DNA of 64,000 nt from Eudorina sp. 2006-703-Eu-15. Taxonomy: Eukaryota > Chlorophyta > Chlorophyceae > Chlamydomonadales > Volvocaceae. Below the pieces are notes generated by a model that did not search any database, had not been told where the DNA came from, and saw nothing but the letters and a program-made list of their open reading frames with translations. Shown here in pieces: positions 11,008 to 23,539 of this stretch (the stretch's first letter is position 1; every line of letters starts with the position of its first letter). The DNA lies in contig BDSI01000087.1 in the NCBI GenBank assembly GCA_003117195.1, positions 344,561 to 408,560 on the forward strand, in the 5' to 3' direction. The position numbers and the translations under genes are program-made.

Positions 11008-13298
11008 ATGCGACTAAGAGATAACGGGGTAGTACTCGTCCTGGCGTCGACGCTGTTACTAGTCACGGCATGGTCGGCGCGGCCCCCACGACTGGCATCC
11101 TTCAGCTTTCATGCGTCGTCCATAACAAAAGGACTGTATGATTTGGAGTTCTCGATGGAATTGACCGCGCAAGGTGAGCGGCACTTGCAACTATGTATCC
11201 CGATTGCAGAACCTGCGCGTAGCCAGCCGCGCAGCTGCGATGCCTCCGCTTGAATGGAAGTATACAATCACATAGAATGAAATTTTCCCTAGATCCGTCG
11301 ACGAGGGCAGGATTTCAGCGGCGGGTGGATGCTACCGCCATGTAACCGCTCGCTAACGCCGAAAATCGCTCGACGCTAACTTTGCCGGCGGGGTGCTGAA
11401 ATAATCTAAATAATGATGCTGTATTCTGGTACTCTTTTATCTTGGCTAAAAGGTGCAGTCGCCGGGATTGTCTTGCGCAGCACCGCCGCTGCGCCATCAT
11501 ACGGGCAAACCCCTTCAGGCTCATTTGTAGCCTGCAAAATTAGTGAAACATGACATAAATAATACCATTTATTTATTTTGTTTTGCCTGCGGGCTGCCCT
11601 CACTGCGCGTCTCCGTGGCAAGCACCTACCGGTACCTGGTCGACGGCTGTCCCTCACCCCACCCCACGTCCCTGCCTTCGGGAACTGACGCAACGCAACC
11701 CAAACAGTCCGTCCAAACGCACCACCTCTTCGTTGATCCCCCGGTGATATCTTCCTTCCGTTGTCCGTCCCACGATGTCGCCTCTCCGGGCGCCCTCACG
11801 CACTTGTTCCCCGGACCTTCCGACCACTACTCCCCGCCCGTTTTTCCCCGATCCCCAGGATCGTTATCCCCACCCGTGCCCCACCGCCTTCTTGCTCCTT
11901 GCGCCGGCCCCTCCCTATGCATTACCCACACCTCTCTCTCTCTCCCCATGCATAACCCACACCTCTCTCTCTCTCCCCATGCATTACCCCATGAATTACT
12001 CCCGCCGGGTCCGTCCAATCCCCGCCCGGCGCCTGCCCGGCCGCCCGCAGGTCCCGTTGTGGACATCGAGGTCGACATCGGCGGCCGCCACTCGCTGCGT
12101 CGCACCCTCCGCTGCCCCTGCGCCAACACCCCCCTGGAGGCCGCCCTCACGGACGTCGCCATCCCCCCCGGCGAGTACGACATCACGGTGACCGCCCGTA
12201 CACAGGACGAGACCACCACCACGCTCTCTCACACCCGCCACACCATCCAGGTGCGCGCGCCTCCACCCGCCTCCGCCGTGCGGCACAAGTCGAGGAATGC
12301 CGTACTGTACGACGAAGCTATGCCGTACAATCGGTGAAATGCTATATGTATACATGGGAAAAGGGCCCGCTGCCGCTGCCGCTGCCGCTTCGGTCCGTGG
12401 GTTTGGTCATGGCGTGGCATGAGAACCGTGTTACGGGGAGCCCCGCGGGATTGAGCCCCGGTGACAGTCAAAGGACGCGCCCCTGGGTTGCAGCGCCATG
12501 CCCTGTGGGGGTTTTGGGGTGGTGGCCGGTGATGGGAGGAAGCGGCACTCGCCCTCCTCCCCCCCCACCCCACACACACGCCCGGACGCGGTGCCATACG
12601 CCCGTATCCTCCCGTGCTCTCCACGCCTCCTGCGTCCTCACGCAACGTCCGGCCCCGATGTCTTCGCCCCTTGTGTCCCCTACTAAGGGGCGAAGACATC
12701 GTACTGTAACCGTTACATTGAGCTTCCCCCTTCGTGGACGTGTCGGTCACAACCTCCCTGGGAATCCTTGTCCGGCCGGATGCCCCCCACACAGGCGCCC
12801 GCCGCCACCGCCGATGGTTTTGATGTCGATGAGGGTGACGACGGTGATGACGTCATCGAGCTCGGCGAAGCGGCTGCGCTGCAGGCCACCGTCGAGCTGC
12901 GGGAGGGCGGCCAGGGGCCGCTGCACAGGGCTGTCGAGGGAGGGGCCCGCCGTCACCGCACCCGCGCCCGCCACCTGACGGGCTGGGTGAGTGAGGACCA
13001 GCAGCTGGCCTCGCCGCCGCCGCCGCCGCCGCGCGGGCCTCGCCGACCGCGCCCGAGCCCGCCACCGCCGCCGAAGGCGCCGCTGAGCCCGCCGTCACCG
13101 CGGCCGTCGCCGCCGTCGCCGCGCCCACCGCGGCCACTGCCGCCGCCGCCGCCGGAGCCGCCATCACCGCGGCCGCCGCGACCGCCGCGGCCGCCGCCGC
13201 CGCCGTCGCCGCCGACGCCGAAGGCGCCGCGGCGGCCGCGCCCGTCGCCGCCGTCGCCGCCGTCGCCGCCGCCGTCGCCGCCGCCACCGCCGCCGTCA

Positions 13299-13330
<32 letters not shown>

Positions 13331-15209
13331 GCCTCCGGCATACCCGGGACCTCCGGAGGACGCCGGACCCCCACCGGGCTTTCCCCCTGATCTGCCAATC
13401 TGGCTGATCCCGGATCTCCCGCCCTCACCCCCAGACGTGCCGTCCGAACCATCCAACCACCCTGACTATGCGCCGTACCCGCCGTACACACCTGATCCAC
13501 CGCTGCCTCCGCCGCCTCCTCCACCTCCTCCACCGCCGCCACCACAGCCACCGCTGCCACCGCCGCCGCCGCCGCCGTCCCCGCCGCCGTCGCCGTCGCC
13601 GCCGTCCCCGCCTCCTCCACCTCCGCCTCCGCCACCACCGCCGCCGTCCCCGCCGCCACCATCACCTCCGCCTCCGCCTTCGCCTCCTCCACCACCGCCG
13701 CCGTCCCCGCCGCCACCATTGCCTCCGCCTCCACCTCCGCCTTCGCCACCACCGCCGCCGTCCCCGCCGCCGCCATCACCGCCAACCCCACCGCAACAGC
13801 AGCCGCCGCTGCTGCCTTCGGTGTCGCCGACGGCACCGCCAAGCCGCCCGACGTCATCGGAGATCCAGCCATCACCGGCTTCTCCGAATTCATCCCTGCC
13901 GCCTTCATCCCCTCCACCATCACCACCACCGCCATCAACGGCCCCACCACCGCCGCCACCGCCGCCACCGCCACCCCCTTCGCCGCCTCCGACGCTCCCG
14001 CCACCGTCATCGCCGCCGCCTTCCCCGCCACCCCCGCCCCCTTCACCGCCTCCACCGCCACCACCACCGCCACCGCCGCTGCCTCCATCCTCGCCATCTC
14101 CTCCGCCGCCGCTGGCGTCGTCGCCGCCGCCGCCGTCAGTGTACGACGCCCCTCTGGCGCCGCCGCCAGTTTATCCTTCCGGCACCCCGGCGTATATGCC
14201 CCAGGTTCCGCCCCCCTCAACTCCCCAACCGCCTGTCTACTCCCCCGCCTACGGCCGCACCCCCCCGCCGCCGCCGCCGCCGCCGGCCTCCATTCTCTCA
14301 AGCCCGCCGCCGCCGCCGCCGGCCTCCATTCTCTCTAGCCCGCCGCCGCCGCCGGTTGCGGCAGCGACGGTCACCTTGCAGGCCCGCCTTGTGGGGGCCG
14401 ACTACGACGCTGTCGTACGGACGGCCGAGAGTCGCAACGCCTTCGAGACCGGCGTGTGCGAGGATCTCAAGGTACGGCAGTCGTACGGCAGTTTTCATTT
14501 GGTCTCTGGGCCCTTGTAGGGTGATCAGGGGCGTTGCGCCTCTAGGCCTGAAGGAACAGATGTCCTTGTTTCCTTGTTTTGCTCTGGAAGGAATGCCGTA
14601 CCAGATGGGAGCTGCCATGCTGTAGATCGGAGGAGAAGCCTTCCACGAATGAAGTCCAGGGCTCCTCACAGAGAGGCCACGCACACACGCAACCCCATCA
14701 CAAACACGCACGCCGCAGCCTTTCCTTTACTATATGGGTCGGGCATTGGGAGTACGGGCATTGGGTACATTACGTACGCATACGTTGGCACTGCTCTGCC
14801 CCTTGCATGTCACGCACTCCTATTCTGCCTGCCTAAGAACACACACATACGAACCCGCCCACCCTACCTCCCCTACCTCCCCTACCTCCCCCCTCGCAGG
14901 CCAGCACCCGCGCGCCTTCCTGCGCCGTCACCTCCCTCCGTCGCGGCTCCGTCGTACTCGCCGCCCACCTCATGCCGCCGCCCACCACCTCCCCGGAGGC
15001 CTTCACCGCGTACGTCACCGCCCTGTACGACGACGACCCCGCCGCCCTCTTCTCCCCCGGCTTCCTCAAGACGTATGCCGTACAATCAGTTGTGGACGTG
15101 TACATCGGTCAACCGCCGGACCCCGCCTCCCCCTCCCCCTCCCCCAACCCCAACACCGGCTCCCAAGCCCCTTCCCCCGGCCCCGGCACCTCCTCCCCTA
15201 CCCCTGCCA

Positions 15210-15256
<47 letters not shown>

Positions 15257-15700
15257 TCGTCGCCGTCGTCGTCGCCGTCGCCGTCGTCGTCGCCGTCGGC
15301 CCGACCCTCCCCCAGCCCACCCTCGCAGCTCCAGACGGCGGATCCCGACAAGAAAACCATCACGGAGAACGGCCTTTCGCAGGCGGATACAGTCACGATT
15401 GCGGTTGTCGTACCACTCGGTGTCGTACTTCTCGTCGGCGTCGCCGCCGGCGTCGGCGCGACGATGCGCGGCAGGAAGCGGAAGGCCAAGAAGTACGCGC
15501 CCAGCTCCGCGGCCATGGGCGGTGGTTGCGGCCCAGACCCAGAATCCGCCGCCGCCGCCGCCGCAGCTGCTGCGGCGGCGGCGGCGGGTACGGCAAAGTT
15601 TCCTGGCAACGCGGCGGAGCCGACGCAGCTCGCGCCCCCGGTGGTGCCAGTGCCGTCGGCGCCGCCGGCGAGGGGCGCCGACACGGCGCCGCTCTTATGA
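11008..15700 (+). CDS. Hydroxyproline-rich (SPPP)n single-pass membrane glycoprotein
   Basis: Four exons: 11008-11173, 12051-12250, 12795-14471, 14900-15700. The joins are in phase and give 947 aa with a TGA stop. Residues 1 to about 26 are a signal peptide (MRLRDNGVVLVLASTLLLV). Residues about 30-125 look like a beta-sandwich ectodomain (GEYDITVTARTQ). An acidic patch (DVDEGDDGDD) follows, then about 450 residues of SPPP/PPPP repeats (about 195-645) of the kind hydroxylated and arabinosylated in algal wall proteins. Next is a small SEA-like module split by the last intron (VTLQARLVGADYDAVV ... SLRRGSVVLAAHLM), an SPSPSP stalk, a membrane helix (about 845-870, TIAVVVPLGVVLLVGVAAG), a basic stop-transfer RGRKRKAKK and an Ala-rich tail. 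The SPPP region resembles pherophorins, but I see no cysteine-rich pherophorin domains, and pherophorins are soluble. It may link matrix to membrane. The start is the first ATG giving a signal peptide; the TTG just upstream is not needed. Confidence 0.8.
11916..11990. repeat. CT-rich tandem repeat in intron 1 of the SPPP membrane protein
   Basis: About two and a half units of roughly 31 bp, each with ATGCATWACCCACACC followed by a CT run and CCCC. It lies just upstream of the acceptor at 12050 and adds pyrimidine-rich sequence there. Confidence 0.8.
12656..12701. repeat. Perfect 17-bp inverted repeat (hairpin) in intron 2
   Basis: The arm CGATGTCTTCGCCCCTT at 12656-12672 is the exact reverse complement of 12685-12701, with a 12-nt loop. 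It lies in intron 2 of the SPPP membrane protein, about 90 bp before the acceptor at 12794, and would fold stably in RNA. Confidence 0.9.
14801..14850 (+). repeat. Repeat B copy in intron 3 of the SPPP membrane protein
   Basis: It has GCATGTCACGCACTCC, then TTCTGCCTGCCTA, then a CACACA run. The same blocks occur in reverse at 17837-17893 and in looser form at 49238, 53936 and elsewhere. Confidence 0.75.
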
Positions 15701-17040
15701 CGGTTAGCCGGTAGCCGATCCCAACCGTCGGCTACCGAGGCATCAACTGTCACATTAACGATTGATACCAACCAACAACGACAACAACCGACCACGGGGT
15801 CGACTGCAGAGCATGAGCAGGGCCAGGGGCAGCCGCAGGAGCAGCATTGATGTGTGATATGGGACGGTTTGAGAAATCGTTGATCGTTGACTGTTGGTCA
15901 TAGTTCGTTTTGGCTCAGCCTCCCAGTCCAAGGCTCGCCGCACCTATCCCTCCCCTTTTCCCCGCCGCCACACAGCGCTTCTTTGACCTTCCTGCCGATA
16001 TGGAAACGCCATTTCGAACTTTCCCCCCATGTAGTATGTGCATGCGGGTGGGGGGGTTGGGCCGGGGAGGGGAGAGGGAGGGGAGAGGAGGCCCCAGCTG
16101 CGTTGGCCGTCGCGACCAAGTCGACCACGGCGCCGCCGCTGTCTGACATATGACCTGCAACACGTGCTGCCGTACAGCTGTACCGCACTGGGATGCAGTA
16201 CGCGTTACCGCGGGGCACGGCCCCGCTGGCGCTGACACTGTGTTTGTTTCGGTGTGTCGGGAGGGGGCGTGTGCCCCCCCTCCCCCCCCCACGCGCCCGC
16301 TGTCACGTGTTGCTGAAAAAGGGGCGGAGGGGGTACGACGTCACGTCCTGACTGACACCAAGCGTGTGCAGCGTCGGGGGCGGAGGGGTGGGGGATTTAG
16401 GGGTCAGGTGGGGGTTTGGCAGTTCCGGGATTGGGGACGAGGAGGATGCGGGCTGCAGTTCGTCCCACAGCCCAGAGGGGGGGTTGGGGCCGCCGCCCTG
16501 GCGTTCCGACGGCGGCCGGACGCGTCCATGCGTCCGTCCCGCGTTGGGAGCTTGGTAAACGGTTGCCCCCCGTTGCGTTGTGTCGTACACTGGCGCATGG
16601 CTTTTGCGTTGGAGCGCAGTTGCGTAAAATGGGTGCGTACACGGTGCTGACGGCCCCCGTTGCTGCGGGGCCTGCGCTGGGAACCCATGATGCCGTACAC
16701 CATCTGTGGGGGATGTCTACGATGTGATGTCGTACTTTGTCGTACCTGCTTGCTCACCATTGGCCAGGTGGCCTCACTCTCCGAACCTCGGGGAGGGTGC
16801 AGGGTGGGCACGGAGCCCGCGGCCCGGGGGGAGAGGGGGAGAGGGGGTAGAGACGGGGGAGGGGAGGGGAGGGGCCACAGCTGCGGGAGGTAGCGCATGT
16901 GGGGGTGGGATTGAGGTTCACTGAGGACGCGTACGACAGGGCCAGGGAGCCGCCGGGGTTAAAACGAAAAACAGCCCGGCGCCGGGGTGCGTAGCCCCCG
17001 AGCAGGGGGCTGACGCTGAAATAAGGACTGCATGGCTACA

Positions 17041-17092
17041 GCTGCTGCTGCTACTGCTGCTGCTACTGCTGCTGCTACTGCTGCTGCTGCTG
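17041..17092. repeat. (CTG)n microsatellite interrupted by CTA
   Basis: GCTGCTGCTGCTACTGCTG-type repeat, about 17 triplets, in intergenic DNA. Confidence 0.95.
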
Positions 17093-17836
17093 TGGGGGTA
17101 TGGTTCCAAGGGGCAGGGCTCGCTGTGTGGGTATGCGCGCGTGGGGGGAACCCGTTGCTTCGTTTTGTGGGTCAAGAGGGTATTTAAATGCGCACTTGTG
17201 AGATTTTGGAGAGGCGTCCAATGAGCTGTGCGCCGCTCCCGTCGGCCCTCCTGAATCGGGTAGCGCTAAGTGTATAGGGTTTCGTACAAACGCCGTACGT
17301 GTACAAGCGCAGTGATGGCCGGCGGTTGTGTATATGTGTGTTATGTGTTTCTACGTTTTATGTGCATGTGCGTTTTGGTCGTACTCTGTCGTACCGGCAC
17401 GCATCCGGACGACCGGACAACCGACTCCATTAGGACGACAATGGTTCTAAGCCAGGGCAGTGCACTGATCGACATTGGGACAGCTTCTGTGGATCTTGTG
17501 GTAAACAAGTATTGCCGTACTTGAGTATGGCAGTGCTGTGAATTTGCCGTACAGTGGTAGTGCTGCAGGCTGTCGGGCGTGCGAGCCCGCCACGTGACGG
17601 TCGTGCCGTACATTCTTTTTGGAGGGGAGGGGGGGTCGTGGGTTGCTGCCGCTGCACGGCGGTAGAGGTAGACTTTGCACCGCAGGTGGGTGGATTGAAG
17701 CTGCCCTGGGCAGAAGCGGCAGAAGAGGGGCGGACACCTGCGAAGGGGGGGAGGGGGAAAGGTGCGGAGGAGGACTCACCCAGCCCAGGCCGCTCCCACC
17801 CCCCGCGCGCCTCCGCGCCCCAAGCCCAGGCTGGGC

Positions 17837-17893
17837 GAGCTGGGAGTGTGTGCGAGTTCGTAGGCAGGCAGAGCAGGAGTGCGTGACATGCGG
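17837..17893 (-). repeat. Repeat B copy, reverse orientation
   Basis: TAGGCAGGCAGAGCAGGAGTG followed by GCGTGACATGC is the reverse complement of the block seen at 14801-14850. Confidence 0.75.
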
Positions 17894-18520
17894 GGGGCCT
17901 AATGCTACCAATGCGGAAATGCCCTTGTGCCACCAAACCGCCCCTGCCCCAGCGCATGGCGAGCTGGGCGTGTGTGCATGTGGGGGTGGGGAGGGTATAG
18001 GAAATGGGGGGGATTTTTGCGGTTCCGCGGGCTTGATTGACATTAGGGGGAGTAGGTAGGACGGCAGCCCGCCCGGTCATCCCCGGTCATCACGTTGGGC
18101 GACTTGCCGCGGCTTGGCTGTGTTTTGATTTGACATCTAGGGGGAGGGGGGCAGGTGTTCGGGAGAGGACAGAGGAGGCTTCTCCCTCTTTCCCTTCCCC
18201 ATGCACAGGGAGTTCTCCCCCTTCCCCGTGCTTAGGGCGTGTCGCATTGGGGTGCGTGTTGGTGCGGCTGGACCGCGCCGGAGCGCGCTTTTCCGTCCTC
18301 CTGCCTGCCTGTCTGCCCCCCTGCCTGCCTGCCCGGCCCCCTGCTCCGGCTGTAGCCAGCGTCGCGGCGCAGGGCTGGCCAGGGCTGTGGGGCGCGGGGC
18401 AGTGCAGCACAGTACAGGGGATTAGGGCACTGCAGCCCCGTCGCGGCCCAGCAGAGGTGCTGACGCGTTGCGCCCGGACAGGGACGACTGAAGCGATTGT
18501 GGGGTTGTCTGTGTGTGGTG

Positions 18521-18562
18521 ATGGTGGTGGTGGTGGTGGTGGTGGTGGTGGTGGTGGTGGTA
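18521..18562. repeat. (GGT)n microsatellite
   Basis: About 13 uninterrupted GGT triplets, followed about 20 bp later by three GGATGGC units. Confidence 0.95.
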
Positions 18563-20633
18563 GGCGCTGGCGTATGGATGAAGGATGGCGGATGGCGGAT
18601 GGCGGATTCAGGTGTTCGGTCACTGCTGGGACCTCCCAACGGGTCCCTTGTGACACGTTTCGAAACCTTACGACCCGGTCCCCCTGCAGCTTCGTCAAAA
18701 CACCCCCGCCGCCGCACAACTATCATCAACTCGTGCCGTGGTTGGGGTCCGCGGGGGTTCATCTCTGGCGGCAGCCACCACCCACATCCCACTCACCTCA
18801 CCGCAACTCCTATGTGACCCAGGAGGGCCGACCAAACGAATGGGCTTGTGCCGCTGTACTGCTACCGTACCTCATCTCCGTACAGCCCCTGTACCGCTGA
18901 CGAAACCCCTTCCGGTCCTCTGACACTCAAGACGACTAGGCAGCTGCTCGACAAGCCCGCCGTGCACTTGGATTGGCCAATATGCTACTCGTACTGCCGT
19001 ATCCGCTGTGACGTACAGACATCAGCAGCGTCTCGCCTGTTGGGTACCGTCCGCCGCCTTTGTGGAATATTCCCACAAAGGAAGGGAATTTGTGTGTGTC
19101 TGTGCGTGCACCGGAGCGTGAGCCGGTGTGTTAAGGCAAGCAACCCGTGCCTTTGCCCGTGCGTTATAAAGAAAACTGAGCCGCGAGAAGAGAAGTCCAG
19201 CGCAATAGTCGATGTTGGCGACGGAAACAGAAGATACCCGAAACCCGCCCGAGTGCGTGTCTCTGACTGATGCTGGGTGGGCGCAGATGCAGTGGGGGTG
19301 GACATATTACATAAGAACATAACCCATACGGCAAGTCAGTGATTCCTCCGCGTCTCTGCCCCAGTTCGCCGCCCTTGTCCCTGGTCCCTACCTCGCGTCC
19401 CTACCCCCCTTGGCCCCCACCCGCCACGAAATCAAGGCACCCCCTCTTAACGGCCCAAGCAGCCCTCACCACCCCCGGCTACTCCCCCTTTTTTTGGTCA
19501 GGCAGACCAAAAGTCGATATGGACACAAACAACCGCGCCCGCCCAACGGCCGGCAACCGACGAACCAACCAACAGAACAGACAGAAGTACCCTACCGCAG
19601 CGCCTCGCTCGCCTTGCCTTGCCCCCATCCCACCACCAATCCAGAAGTCAACACGTACCGCACCGGGCCCTGGCCTCACAGCCGCCAGACACTGGCTAAC
19701 TGCCCTGGGTAACAGCAACGAGTTCGGCGCTGGAGGGGGCCTTTCAAGAGGGTGCGGCCAACAGGCCCACAGGCCGCGATTGAGGGGCCTGCCACACACT
19801 CGGGGTCAGCTTGCTCCTGCGTCCCTGCCTGGCCGCCCCATGGGGGTGCGCCCCTGAGCCGTCATCGCCACTGCCCACCCCGGCCCGGACCCGCAGCTCT
19901 CGACCGGTCGCCAGCCAAGCCCTCAGGCCCCGGCAGCTTGGTATGTCTTGCTGTTGGTTGATCGATTATTGGTTGGTTGATTGATTGGTGTTGACCGCCA
20001 ACAGTGCTACAAGGATTGCCGTGCTCTGGGCGCGCCACGCCCGGGTCCCTTCCCATAAATGGCCCGGATCCCTTACCTGGCGTGCGCCCGCAGGCTGCAG
20101 GCCGCGACACCCAATCAAGCGGGCGCGAACAGCGCGAGGGCCCCAGGCCCCCCCTGGCCCACCCCCCTCGCAGAGCCCCAGCACCTCATCCTGGCCCCGG
20201 CACACGTCAAAGCAAGGAAGCTGCCCCACTCCCGCCCTAGCTCACAACCCCCCACCATGTACAGGTACATGGACCGACCGACCCAACTCCCCCCGCCCCA
20301 CCAGCCCCATCACGCACACCCACGTACACAGCCCCCGCGGGGGCACCAACGAACAAGCGCGGCTCGTTCAGGCCCGGCAGGGAGACCGGCCCCGCGCGGC
20401 AAGGACACGCCGTGCGGCAAGACGCAAGGCGCGGCACGACGGGCCCGTAGGGGGGAGCCACAGTCCTCCAGGGTCGTGCCCTGCGCTTGCTGCGCTCTCT
20501 GTGCGCTCTGCGGGCGGCCGTCACCTCCTCAAATGCGCGGTTTATAACCCCTCCCCCCAAAAGGAGGCACACAGCGCACAGTAGCGCACAGTCATAACCC
20601 GCTCTGGCAAGGCACCGCCCCCTTCTAACACAT

Positions 20634-20779
20634 TTACACACACACACACACACACACGCGTAAGTATCCAGGCCTGCGCGGTTCTGGGTGGGCTTCTCAT
20701 AACACACACACACACACGCGGCTGGGCCTGGGCGGTTCTGGGTGGGTTTCTCATTAAAAACACACACACACACACACGC
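20634..20779. repeat. Two tandem repeat B units with CA runs
   Basis: A CACACA run, then GGCCTGCGCGGTTCTGGGTG-GGCTTCTCATAA, then a second CACACA run and nearly the same unit again (GGCCTGGGCGGTTCTGGGTG), then a third CA run. Related GGTTC..GGGCRGGTTTCTCGCT blocks follow at 21390-21610. Confidence 0.85.
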
Positions 20780-21227
20780 ATTTTCCGGCGGGTCTAGACC
20801 GTCCGCGCCTACCAGAAACGGATTGTGCCCCGAGGCATCAAGGATCACGAACGACAGCCCCCACCCCCGCCCCCCACCAGCAACTCCTTTGGATATTTTG
20901 TTTGCCCCCTGCCACCAACTCCGGCACCGACGCCGCCACTATAGCCCAGCCCTGCACACGGACCGGACGGGACAGAACACAGAGGCCCTGGGCCCCCATT
21001 GGAAGCAGCCAACAGCAGGGCGTGGCACAGCCTCGGGAACGTCCGCGCCGCCACAGCAGCGAACGCTAGCGAACGCGGGACCAGGAGATCACCCTCCTCC
21101 CCCTGCCCCCCCTTCCCCGGGGAGGCTGCCCCCCTGCCTCCTGCCCCTTGTCCCCAAGGGAGGCTGCCCGAGGCTGTGGGGTGGCAGTGTTCGCCCACGC
21201 GCGCAAGGAGCCCGCCGCTGCGAGTGC

Positions 21228-21290
21228 ATCCGTCCGTCCGTCCATCCGTCTGTGCAGTTGTCCGTCTGTCCGTCTGTCTGTCTGTCCGTC
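21228..21290. repeat. CCGT/CTGT tetranucleotide repeat
   Basis: Mixed CCGT, CCAT and CTGT units in tandem over about 60 bp. Confidence 0.9.
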
Positions 21291-22240
21291 ATATCTGCAG
21301 GTCGTGCTGCCTGCCAGCCTGCATCCAACACCGCGAGGACTCGTTTTCATCCCCCCAAACACGAACACGACCACGAACCCACCCATACACACACACAGCT
21401 GGGTGGGCGGGTTTCTTTGCCACAGACGGACACGGGCGTATTTCTCGCTAAGCACACACACTTGGCCAGCGTCAGGCCCGGTCAGATATGTAACACACAC
21501 ACACACATACATCCTGTAAGGGTATCTAGGGCCTGGGTGGTTCGGGCAGGTTTCTCGCTCAACACATCAGCCCCCCTTCCCCCAAACACACTTACACACA
21601 CACACACGGGCCGGGCACCACGCGTAGGGCAATTTACCGGGTTCGGTACCTCCGACTGACTGCTCGGCAGGAAACGCCCACACGATGTCCACCATGAGAG
21701 CTGTCACTGCCACTGGTCCCGCCCAATCCAGGTTGAGATCCGAACACAAATTCAAATTCAAATCCCATGGGGGAGGGAACAGAACAACACCAACTCTTGA
21801 GGGGGGAAAAGCATATGTGTGTGTGTGTGGCGCACTATTGCTCTACACATGTGTGTGTATATCGCACAAACACCCTATCGAACATAACTGCGCACAGACG
21901 AACTCCAGGAAGAAGGCCTCCCCGTGGTTCGTTCTCACACAGCTTGGTTGCAACACTTGAACCCGGAAACAGCAACAGCGGCGGCCTGCTGCAGACGCAC
22001 CATATTGCACAGAGCACAGCCGCCCAAACGCCCCAACGGGCGCAACCAAACAGCCGCAGAGGGCCACCCGCCCGGGCGGAACGCCAGCACCGACCCACCG
22101 ACCCACGACTACGCGGGGACGGAGCACTAAGAAGCCATGCCACCAAGCGCGGCGGCACTACGGACACACGCGGGTACCGGCCCAACCGGCCCACAGGCCG
22201 CGATTGCCTGCGTCGAACAACATTGTACTTGCAGGTAGTA

Positions 22241-22308
22241 GCGGCAGCAGCAGCAGCAGCGGCAGTAGTAGTAGTAGCAGCAGCAGCAGCAGCAGCGGCA
22301 GTAGCAGC
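22241..22308. repeat. (GCA/GTA)n trinucleotide repeat
   Basis: GCA and GTA triplets alternate in blocks with some GGC. It is open in several frames, which creates false open reading frames. Confidence 0.95.
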
Positions 22309-22660
22309 CTCGCGGCCGTAGTACAGTACTGGTAGTAGGAAGTACTTGCTAGCAACGTATACCGGATGTTCACCCTCTTCCACAAAAATGTTGTTCCCCT
22401 TGGGCCCCGACAGGCAGAGCACTGCATTGGGCGCCCCCCCCGTCCCCCAACTCAATCTCAGCGACTGACAGACCGCCACTCCTCCTCACCAGTACGTACG
22501 TACGTCCGTACGGACCGCCTCGGCAATGTCGCGAGACGGGTCCGCCGCCCGAAGAGGAGGAGGCGGAGGCGGTGAAGGACGCGGAAGGCGCGGAGGAGAC
22601 CGCCGCCACCGCCTTGAGACTAAAGACGCCCCTCACCGCCCGCCGCGTCAAGATCCTCTC

Positions 22661-22720
22661 AGCCAGCAGCAGCAGCCGCAGAAGCAACAGCAGCAGCAAC
22701 AGCAGCTAAAGCAGCAGCAG
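22661..22720. repeat. (CAG)n-rich repeat
   Basis: Imperfect CAG/CAA repeat. It would encode poly-Gln on the plus strand, but no gene is supported around it. Confidence 0.9.
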
Positions 22721-22819
22721 GCCCCCCCAGGATCAAGATCTGACAAGCCGGCGATTGGAGAGCTCGCCGACGGGAGGCGGTACAACGTCGGCGAGGCGCG
22801 CCTGGCCACGTCACGAGCT

Positions 22820-22822
<3 letters not shown>

Positions 22823-22907
<85 letters not shown>
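22823..22907. repeat. (CA)n microsatellite, about 42 units
   Basis: The longest uninterrupted dinucleotide tract in the window, about 85 nt. Confidence 0.98.
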
Positions 22908-22909
<2 letters not shown>

Positions 22910-23539
22910 ACGTCTGCTCGCGCCACATCACGGATGTCGCCGGCGCCACACACAGCGTACTGCTACCGTACTGCTACCGTACCACATACCGTACAGACCC
23001 CACAGCGCAGGACGGCGGAGCGCGTGTGCAGACAGCCCGGGGCTATAGACAGAGAGCGCGGGTGTGGGATCGGCGGGGCAGGGGCCGCGTCCAGGGGTCC
23101 CGCGTCCCGCGGCCGAGTGGACATTTGCGCTGCCCTGCCCCCTCCCCCCTTCCCCTCCTCCTCCTCCTCCTCCTCCCCCTCCTCCTCCTCCTCCGCTCTG
23201 ACAGGGCCGGCAGAGCGCAGCGACCTGAACCGCACCTCGCTTTCGGAAACACCCCACCGCAGCCGCCGACCTCGCGCCCCGCACCGGTGCACTGGGGAAA
23301 TATAAACCACTTGGTGCGTCACTACTCATAAAAACGCGGCCGCGTGCGCTGCCATCCTACAAAACAACGACAGCGGCGCCGTCGGCCCCCGTAACACGCA
23401 AAAGCAACCAGGAAACAGACAGGCAGGCTCAAGAGGCACGGAACGCACTAAGACGACCACCCGCGGACGCCAGGGCATCTCCCAGCACCTCCGCGTGTTG
23501 ACGGCTCCGGAGCCTGGGGGCGGTGCCAGCACGTGACAA

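Noticed and set aside
11543..12337. Open frame suggesting an extra exon of the SPPP protein near 11580-11660
   Set aside because: Exon 11008-11173 joins directly to 12051 in phase (G|GT, Gly), and the segment before 12051 is CT-repeat intron sequence.
12853..14301. A 482-residue Ala-rich open frame on the minus strand
   Set aside because: It is the complement of the CCG-rich SPPP-coding exon. The plus-strand exon joins in phase on both sides and has a signal peptide and membrane helix; the minus frame has neither.
13468..14625. A 385-residue Arg/His-rich plus-strand frame
   Set aside because: Shifted reading of the proline repeat exon; composition is an artefact of CCN repeats.
20634..21620. 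CRISPR-like array of spaced repeats
   Set aside because: Units are CA-rich, uneven in spacing and length, and the genome is eukaryotic.
22526..23305. Plus-strand frame with poly-Gln and poly-His/Thr
   Set aside because: It runs through CAG, CA and CTC microsatellites, with no recognisable sequence between them.
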